The notes under the pieces are model-generated. The model did no database searches, was not told the origin of the DNA, and saw only the letters and a list, made by a program, of their open reading frames with translations. Positions 57,446-64,000 of a stretch of 64,000 nucleotides of DNA are shown here, piece by piece. A program made the position numbers and the translations under genes. Origin of the DNA: Ignelater luminosus (taxonomy: Eukaryota > Arthropoda > Insecta > Coleoptera > Elateridae); the NCBI GenBank assembly GCA_011009095.1, contig VTPC01090912.1, positions 132,753 through 196,752 of the forward strand, written 5' to 3'. Numbering within the stretch: position 1 is the stretch's first letter; each line of letters begins with the position of its first letter.

Positions 57446-58151
57446 TTATAGTATTCTAGGTAATTCTTGAGCTGCTTTAGTATTAATAAAAATATTCATA
57501 AAAGCCAACTCATTGATATCCAACTTAAATCTTCTATCCATATGTTTATCACAAACAAACAAACTAATTGGCATATTTCTTGCTTCAACGTGTTCCTTCT
57601 TTTTCGATGTTCCGGTTATAGTTTTCTTCAAAGCTCTACAAAACGGTGGACAGAAAAGGCAATACAAAATAAACTTGCTGGCTAAATGTAAGGAGTTTAA
57701 AGCTGTTGTTACTTGTCGAAAAATCTCTAACATCACAGAATCATCTGCCCTTTCATGATCACCTGCAAAAAGCAAATTAGCAGCCGTTTTTCTGGCGGTC
57801 AAATGTGTTGGTACTTCTCCTATCAAGTAGAAGAAAACGATGGCTATTAAAGTTATAGTAATTTTAGATTGATCCTAAAAAAATAAATTTAACGAATAAT
57901 AATCATATTTATTGTGACAGAAAATATTTAAATTGTACCTTTATTTTCCTAGCTCTTCCGACGAGAAGCTGACATTTTCTTTGAAGTTCATAGGCATTTT
58001 TAATAGATGACAGCAACATTGCATTTCCAATAGATAATAATATTAAAGGCAAAATAGCAAACACTGACAAATCAAACCAATTGTAGAAAGCATAAAATCT
58101 AAAATATTAAAACATTTTAAATTAAAAAAATTATCGCCCCCGGGTGGGCTC

Positions 58152-58188
<37 letters not shown>

Positions 58189-59207
58189 GCCGATTGCGCC
58201 ACGAAGGCCAACGATCGTTAAAATCTTTATATGGAATAAATGCACGATACTTGCCTTGATTTGTAAAAGTTTGTAATTTCCAAAATCCCGTCATCATCGA
58301 ATTTGTAAATGAAACAATAAGGTATAATGCACACCATGGAAATTATAGTACCAACGCCTATAATTTTTGCGGCTACTTTCCGTTTACAAAACCTAGGTTT
58401 GATACGCCTTAAAGGATTTTTAAGATATATCAATCGATCTGAAAGAATTATAATAGTAATAAATTATAATTTTGACTTTGTTTAAATTAATTGTTTAATT
58501 TTATACCTATAGTAACAAATACAGTAGCAATTGTACTTAAATAACTTAAGAATCCACCTAAGGGAATGCTAAGTAACGCGTCGTATGAAGCCCAACCATC
58601 TCTCCACCAAAGTATACCTCTTGCAAGACCAGATAAAAAAATAACGCAGCATGCAGTTAAATCGGCTGTAGCGAGAACTAAAACATAATTATTGAGTATC
58701 ATTGTTTCGAATTTGTTAATTTTAAAATTACCACGCAAGTAAACGTAAAAAGAGCAAACAAATTCTTCTTTGCTGAGAACCATAAGACAAAGAAGATTTC
58801 CGATTATTCCACATAAACAAATACTGGGCGTTAGAATGGAATAGACAAATATACCTAAATTTGAAAAAAGATGATTGAATAATAATAAGTAATTTAAAGA
58901 AAAATCTATTAATTTTACCAAAGAGAGTAGGCCTATCTGTCCAAACATCACCAGCAGTTAGTTGAGAACTATTGAAATAGTGTAATAAGATGCCTATATT
59001 GTAAACATCACCCATATTCACAAAGTAAACTAATACACAATCTTTAAACTTAGTATCTCGATAGGGTAAATTATATCTGTAAAGTACATACATAGGTGTT
59101 GTGCTTAATTGCATATTCATGTCCAGATTATTATAAAAATATTTATTGTATGATAATGAAAGGTTCTGAATGTATGACGACATTATTCCTCTTATAGTGG
59201 TATACAA
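57446..59207 (-). CDS. rhodopsin-class GPCR, orphan neuropeptide-receptor type
   Basis: Six exons (58919-59207, 58732-58854, 58507-58677, 58255-58438, 57939-58098, 57446-57874) join in frame to 451 residues. The N-terminus of about 97 residues has N-glycosylation sites (NLSL, NSSQ). TM1 is at 98-123 with GN (Asn116), TM2 has LATADL (Asp143), and TM3 ends at DRL (195-197), a variant of DRY. TM4 is at 215-238, TM5 has Pro273, TM6 is FFYLIGEVP (Pro331), and TM7 is SLHLASKFILYCLF followed by CPPFCRALK. The pattern matches FMRFamide-receptor-like orphans often labelled B0563.6-like; a peptide ligand is inferred, and coupling is unknown. Intron 4 uses GC-AG (AG/GCAAGT); the nearest GT donor would give a stop. 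That intron holds tRNA-Asn. I see no Cys at the TM3 start or in loop 2 for the usual disulfide. Met at residue 9 is an alternative start. Confidence 0.85.
58135..58208 (-). tRNA. tRNA-Asn (GTT)
   Basis: 74 nt, read on the minus strand. The acceptor GCCTTCG pairs with CGGGGGC (two G-U pairs), discriminator G. D-arm with A-box TGGCGCAATCGG, anticodon loop CTGTTAA giving GTT, T-arm GGTGG-TTCGAGC-CCACC with an intact B-box. No intron; CCA is not encoded, as expected in a nuclear gene. It lies inside the fourth intron of the GPCR gene on the same strand. Confidence 0.95.
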
Positions 59208-59928
59208 AACAAAGCTATCAAAATGTAGTAAAAGATGTTATTGGAAAAGCTTATTACTAAGCAATTTCCAGATAAAAATCTTGTAAAGTTTTGTGTATTT
59301 ACACGGTTTGTGTTAATCTATTTTACTAACTTCAAGGTATCAAATGTTCGCATCCAATATTCCAAATAACAGTATAGGCTTTACAGGCTAAAACGAAAGT
59401 ATTTGAGAGTTCATTAAAATATTCGAATCACAAGAAATTACAAGAGAATGTTTCTCTTCTAATTACGAGGAGAATAAATTTATTAGTGGGAGGCGTTCCG
59501 GTTTCTTTTACTTTACGAAGCGATCTCAAGACATACTGCACTTCAGTTGATCTTGATGATCTTTTATCTTCTCAATATTTTCTTTTAAATGAAGTACGTA
59601 GAACTCTTTGTTACGTGCTTCATACTTTTCCATTTTTTCTGTTCGACTCTAGACTTGTGCCTGGCTTTTTAAACAATCGTTTAAAGACAAAAATAATTTT
59701 TGAGGAATTTTGAAATTTTTTGGATGTAAATTCAGATCTATTGTCCTCAGTCATCAATGCAAAGGAAAACCTTCCCGTGACAAAGCATTTTGTATTTTCT
59801 CAATTGCTGATGTGGTTACAGAACGCATTATGTAAACTTCAGACTTTTAAACTTAGAAAATAATTTCCAGCAAAAAGTTTTGCAAAACTTTAATAATAAC
59901 ATCACTACATATACATAGAGCAAAATGC
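59208..59928. other. AT-rich stretch, no gene seen
   Basis: Upstream of the GPCR; presumably includes its promoter, but no core element is clear. The open frame at 59486-59713 has no family resemblance. Confidence 0.35.
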
Positions 59929-60190
59929 CTCCAAAGGGTCATACTGAAACGGAGACTGATCACATGCATTCCCTCATTGAAAGAAAACTGCAGAGACAAT
60001 TATTAACATCTCAGTAGATTATGTAAGAGTATGTTTTAGTGCCAGAGAGAATCCAAGTCCATTTCAGGTTAAATATCTAAATCTTGATTTTTTTTAAAGA
60101 TTTAGGTTCCATCAAGATTATAACATCAATTAGACCTGGTCATAAAGTTGGGGAACCTGTGGTTACTGACTTAGACACCAGATGGTATAG
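59929..60190 (+). pseudogene. remnant of a mobile-element ORF
   Basis: Starts MPPKGHTETETDHMHSLIER. After stops and shifts it continues ARENPSPFQVKYLNLDFF, then SIRPGHKVGEPVVTDL-like words. The SIRPGxKxGxPxVTDL phrase recalls a protein often repeated in arthropod genomes, but I cannot name the element class. Broken by several stops. Confidence 0.3.
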
Positions 60191-60429
60191 TGTTTTATAA
60201 AATCAGACATACCAAAGATTATGTTGCTTTGGAACAAACTGTACTCAACTGCACCCAAAGCCAATGGGGTTGTTGACAGCCTATAATTGTTAGCAGATGG
60301 GGCTGGTAGTCCTATTGGTCCTGCTCTCTCTGCGTTTGCGACAACAACGTCAATATTTCTATCATGTGTTTTAATAAATGCATTATCTCTCTCTACCACA
60401 TTTTAAAACAAGATAGGTATAGGACCGCT

Positions 60430-60900
60430 AAATACTGTATTGCCCTCTATCATAAAATGTTTGAACATTGCTAGAAAAAACCCCGCTGAAAGTTTATTTT
60501 TTGGTGTCAACAGTAAATTCTTGAGAACTGTCCATAAGGGGTCAACAATTTCCACAAATATTCTTTCAGCAGAAGAGCAACACCGGGATCCAATTCCAAG
60601 TACAAGCAATGTAAGACATAAAAAACGACCAAGTTTCCTCGTTCATTTCTCTACAGGTTTCTGGGGTTGCCCTAAAGCAAAAAAAAAGAAAAGTCGAAAA
60701 ACCCAAAAACAAGGTAAAAATTATTATAAGCCACAGACACTCCTGAAAAGGAAGCACTAGCTGAAAGAGAAACGAGTAGAAATAAAATTAGAAAATGGGC
60801 AGTTAAGAAAGTAACAAAAAATTTAGCTGCTGAAGATGAAACATGCAAAGAAGAGAAATTATGGGAATCATCAAGTGGCAATTAATGGGCACTTGAAGAA
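60430..60900 (+). pseudogene. pogo/Tigger-like transposase C-terminal remnant
   Basis: In changing plus-strand frames: ILSAEEQHRDPIPSTSNVRH, then FWGCPKAKKKKSRKTQKQGK, then ATDTPEKEALAERETSRNKI. The order basic PKA-x-RK patch, GK, then (T)DTPEK is characteristic of the tail of pogo/Tigger transposases. The DDE core is not recognisable upstream and no inverted ends were found. Confidence 0.5.
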
Positions 60901-61415
60901 GCATCATGTCTGGTTTTTGAAGAGATTTTAACAAAAACGCTGGTCGAAAACTTGTCTTGATCCAGTCCAAATATTAGTGAGAAGTTTCGTACACGAGAAA
61001 GAACTCGAAACCTAAATTTCTTTTTCTCGCAAATTCTAATATTAATATAACGTATGAACACATTGGACATCAAGATGATTCTACCCGAACGTAGACTTTC
61101 CGGTGCCACTTCAAAGACAAGGCAGAACTATTCTATATACATACAAGCTATAAGATAAATTTTGGCAGTCTTGATATTCATTAAATATGTTTTTTCTATA
61201 ACACTCCTTTGGTTTATTGCTTTGATTTATGTTTACTTTTTTTGTTTGAAATAAAAGTCTTTAGAAACAAATTGTCGTTTGAGGTGTTAATTGGGCTATT
61301 GCCACACTGTTCTGGTATTACATAACTATGTTGCGACGTTTCGGAAGTTCTATCTGCTGCGTCTTTAGGCGTTCGCTCTAAGAAGGACGTTCGCCCTAAG
61401 AAGGGCAGTATTTAT

Positions 61416-61990
61416 TAATTTGGGTAATTGTTCGATATAGCTACCCCTAAGAAAGAGCCGTTTTGAGAGCAAGTTTTTGGTATCAGCAGATAGAGAATTA
61501 CTCACAGAACACGATTCCACGTGCGGAGGTAAAGAAAATTAATTCAATCTTGGTGAAACCGACGAAAAACAAACACGATTTTCACGCACATCTGAGGTTA
61601 TGTTGCACGATACAAACAATGAAGTTGGCAAGTAAATCAGCTGCTGCAGACAGTACCAACTCTCTACTGCAACATAAAAAATTTTATACACGGTTTCTGT
61701 CATTCGTAAAATGATCTTGCGGGGTAGCCGAAGCGAGGGGGTGGTTAGGTTAGAAGTAGTAAAACAATAATTTTTTTCAAGAATTCCACCCTAATCCTGC
61801 TTGAGAAGTGTCAGATTCGTCGATTTTCGGAGTTTTTAAAAAATTTCTAAGTGTTTAGCGTCGGAGAGGCCTTCCGCCGGTGTCTTTTGATTCACTGAAT
61901 GGAGATACGTGCATTGGTAAGGTTGAATTTTTACTGTAGAAGTTAAATTCTAGGGGTAGCTATATCGAACTGTTACCTTAATTTGCATTG
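61416..61990. repeat. inverted-repeat unit with CGATATAGCTACCCCTA arms
   Basis: TTGTTCGATATAGCTACCCC (about 61428-61447) recurs inverted near 61953-61972, with flanking TTAATTTGGGTAA-like similarity. The open frame between (61463-61714) is unrecognised. It could be a small non-autonomous element; no target duplication was fixed. Confidence 0.45.
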
Positions 61991-62023
61991 GCATATTTTT
62001 CCATTTTCGCAAGTTATCTCTGA

Positions 62024-62105
62024 CCTCGCCGGGGTTCGAACCAGGGACAATAATTGAGTTTTAATTACTATGCTGGATTTCTAGTTACTGAATTACTGGG
62101 ACAGT
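62024..62105 (-). repeat. tRNA-derived fragment (pseudo-tRNA or SINE head)
   Basis: On the minus strand, GTCCCTGGTTCGAACCCCGG then CGAGGTCA has an intact B-box and acceptor-like 3' part, and CAGCATAGTAATTAAAACTC resembles a decayed A-box. The 5' acceptor strand is missing, so it is not a functional tRNA gene. It may be the head of a tRNA-derived SINE. Confidence 0.4.
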
Positions 62106-62149
62106 CTGCTTAATACAGTTTAAGTTGGTGACTGCACCGTAGTTCTTGC

Positions 62150-62640
62150 ACAGCATCCATATGGGTTTGATCTCTGCGCTGGCCTAGCTTCCGGGAGTGC
62201 TACGTATATGACCTCTTTAAGTTTCCTACGAGTTCTGCTTTCTTCCTTGGCCAATACTCTTGTATTATCCTATTGGATGTGGTGGTCTTCATCCCATTAT
62301 TAATCTCTTCCTTCTTGATGTTATACTTATGTTCTTAAAATCTAATCTGTAAGGGTCTACCTGTTTCTCTGATGTATGCTCTACCGCACTTGCACGAAAG
62401 TAGACACAATTCTTTGTTTGCTGATCTTCATTATTATTGGGCTTGGTTTGATGACCATTTCCTTAAGCGTTTGCAAGTATTTAAACGCAATACCTTTGTT
62501 GTATCTGTTTCCGATTTTCCGAAGTTAACTGGAAGCGCCTGTTGCGTACAGGATGACAGCTGTATGTTGTTCAGCTGCATCGTCTCTGGTTTTCTGTTCT
62601 CGAGATTTCGGTTAGTTTTGGGCAGTTGTTAGGTTCACAT
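62150..62640 (-). mobile_element. Penelope-like element, GIY-YIG endonuclease fragment
   Basis: On the minus strand, CKCGRAYIRETGRPLQIRF, a stop, then EHKYNIKKEEINN is the GIY-YIG nuclease core of Penelope-like elements (C-GK-YIGETGRxLxxRxxEH); the second glycine of YIGET is Arg here. It is followed by RIIQEYWPRKKAELVGN. No reverse transcriptase remains next to it. It could have come from the same kind of element as the fragment at 52 kb, but the two lie 10 kb apart. Confidence 0.7.
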
Positions 62641-63134
62641 TAGGATATTTATTATCTCTAAGCGCTTGAGTCATCATCTCCTTTCCTTCTTTGTTATTAA
62701 TCTACCAATTAGCGAATATCAGCTAAAACAATAATTCATAATTATAGTTTAAATTATACTTTCATTTAGGACTGTACAAAAAATCTTGCGGGATTCTGGT
62801 GCAAAAACAGGATAGAGACCCTCATGAATTTTAGTATTGAAAAAGCTTAAAGGAAGTTTTAAACTTTTAATAAGTGTAACAATGTAATTTCACAGCCCGT
62901 TTTACATCGGGGGAACCCCGGCACAGAACACCCGTCACACTTTCCAGCAAGTTCAGAACATAATTGTTAAATAAATAGTTTTGTCTAATAATAATTAAAA
63001 TTACGTGTATGATCTGTCAACATCGTTAATCCTCAAAATTAATTTTCTTTTATTTTTCATAATTTCTGCAAGTTCAATGAGTGATAACAAAACCAAATGT
63101 ATTTATTTATTTAAACAGTTTTTATTGTATTAGT
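62641..63134. other. AT-rich stretch, no gene seen
   Basis: No supported feature. A short GC-richer patch lies at 62895-62945. Confidence 0.35.
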
Positions 63135-63359
63135 TTTTATCAACAAACTGCTTACGATAAAGAAAGAATGCAGCATATGAAAATTATTTTAAAAGTAAAA
63201 ACCAAAAAACAGCAACGACATTCTGAATTCCCAGGTGTTTATCTACAGTTTAATAAAAGCAATAGGGTCATTCAGTCATTCAGTCCATTTCCGAAGTCGT
63301 GTCGGTATGAACGTTTAGACGAATTTAAAAATTATTCGGATTTTATTAATTCTAAATAA
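63135..63359 (+). CDS. candidate terminal exon of an unidentified gene
   Basis: A frame open from an acceptor-like TATTGTATTAG ending at about 63132 to the TAA at 63357-63359, encoding a basic peptide (YDKERMQHMKIILKVKTKKQ ... YERLDEFKNYSDFINSK). AATAAATAAA follows about 50 bp later. No upstream exon was found and no family is recognised. It may be a chance frame or a decayed piece. Confidence 0.25.
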   Translation, partial: FYQQTAYDKERMQHMKIILKVKTKKQQRHSEFPGVYLQFNKSNRVIQSFSPFPKSCRYERLDEFKNYSDFINSK

Positions 63360-64000
63360 GTAATTGTGCTGTTTTCTAGTGTTAGTGATTTTAAAAATAT
63401 TCTTTTAAACAATAAATAAACCGTTTTCGCGGATTTACTGGTATAGAGGCTGGAGGATAATATTTAAAAAAAAGGTCAACTCATTTGGGAAGAATGGCTT
63501 TAAAGTTTTGCATGCCATTTAATTATAAAATAACACTGTATGGAATAATCATACGTAGAATACCAAGTCGGTAACCTACAGAGCTGGTTTATAGCTTAAA
63601 ATATCGCCAAAAGGTACTGTACTAGAAACATCTGGGATTGAAACATAAAATCGAACATTTTGACCGCGATCACGGTTTTTTGGTCTACTTTTCCGACTTA
63701 TAAGATACAGCTTTATATAGATCACATCACAAATATTAGTATGTATTACGTTAACATCAACATTATTATTCCTCCAACCTTATTACCTACGCATTAATTT
63801 TTTGTTTGTCTCGATAAGAAAATGACTTTACATATGGCCAGTCCAATTTTTTGGTATCCCTTTTATAAACATTCCACGCGTAAGTTATACCGATCCTAAA
63901 TAAAAAGTGGTGTGTTTTTATTGCAACATTTCCAAGAAGTTTGAAGAACAATTAAATTATCTACATAAGGTAAGTGTAGTACAGCTGAGCATGCTTTTTT
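63360..64000. other. AT-rich stretch, no gene seen
   Basis: No supported feature up to the window edge. Confidence 0.35.

Noticed and set aside
62024-62105. A second functional tRNA gene
   Set aside because: The B-box is good, but the 5' acceptor strand and a proper anticodon arm are missing.

Overview
The window is a stretch of AT-rich insect nuclear DNA. The evidence is a fused-lobes type hexosaminidase gene, short spliced introns, a nuclear tRNA-Asn gene, mariner, hAT, pogo, Penelope-like and non-LTR elements, and very low gene density. The order of insect cannot be fixed from the sequence alone. A repeat-rich genome (for example a beetle) would fit, but this is inference.

Only three protein-coding genes look intact. 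A three-exon minus-strand gene at 45.2-45.9 kb encodes a small single-pass membrane protein with two PY motifs and resembles Commissureless. A two-exon plus-strand gene at 46.4-48.4 kb is the GH20 N-acetylglucosaminidase fused lobes (fdl). The two are divergent and share about 560 bp of upstream DNA, which holds a cluster of ACGTCA half-sites. A six-exon minus-strand gene at 57.4-59.2 kb is a rhodopsin-class peptide-type GPCR; its fourth intron uses a GC-AG splice pair and contains a complete tRNA-Asn(GTT) gene.

Nearly everything else recognisable is mobile DNA in various states of decay. From left to right: a broken intron-containing integrase gene of the KRBA2/SCAND3 kind (0-1.7 kb); a hAT-like element full of GTACTT words (3.1-3.8 kb); an unexplained GC-richer block (5.0-6.2 kb); a LINE that has taken in a TA-target MITE and a nearly intact mariner (9.2-13.5 kb); a DDE transposon relic carrying a second MITE (16.2-17.7 kb); a 2-kb element with about 300-bp terminal inverted repeats and a decayed nuclease-like/CXC-like protein (17.9-20.0 kb); a second mariner (21.5-22.8 kb); a large palindrome (23.4-24.7 kb); an R1-like LINE flanked by inverted double repeats (26.6-30.0 kb); a three-layer nest of TIR element, LINE and retroposon (33.8-37.3 kb); another DDE relic and MITE (37.4-38.7 kb); a foldback element (41.1-41.9 kb); a decayed tandem array (42.4-43.4 kb); a second three-layer nest of hAT and two TA-target elements (50.0-51.9 kb); Penelope-like reverse transcriptase and GIY-YIG relics (52 and 62 kb); a LINE (53.6-55.6 kb); and pogo-like relics (60 kb).

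The nests allow relative dating. Several inner insertions sit between target duplications that, once the insert is removed, give back an uninterrupted reading frame or inverted repeat. The least explained items are the long-TIR element with the nuclease-like/CXC-like protein, the LINE with inverted end units, and the bZIP-type site cluster upstream of fdl. I see no clear evidence for a previously undescribed system beyond these.
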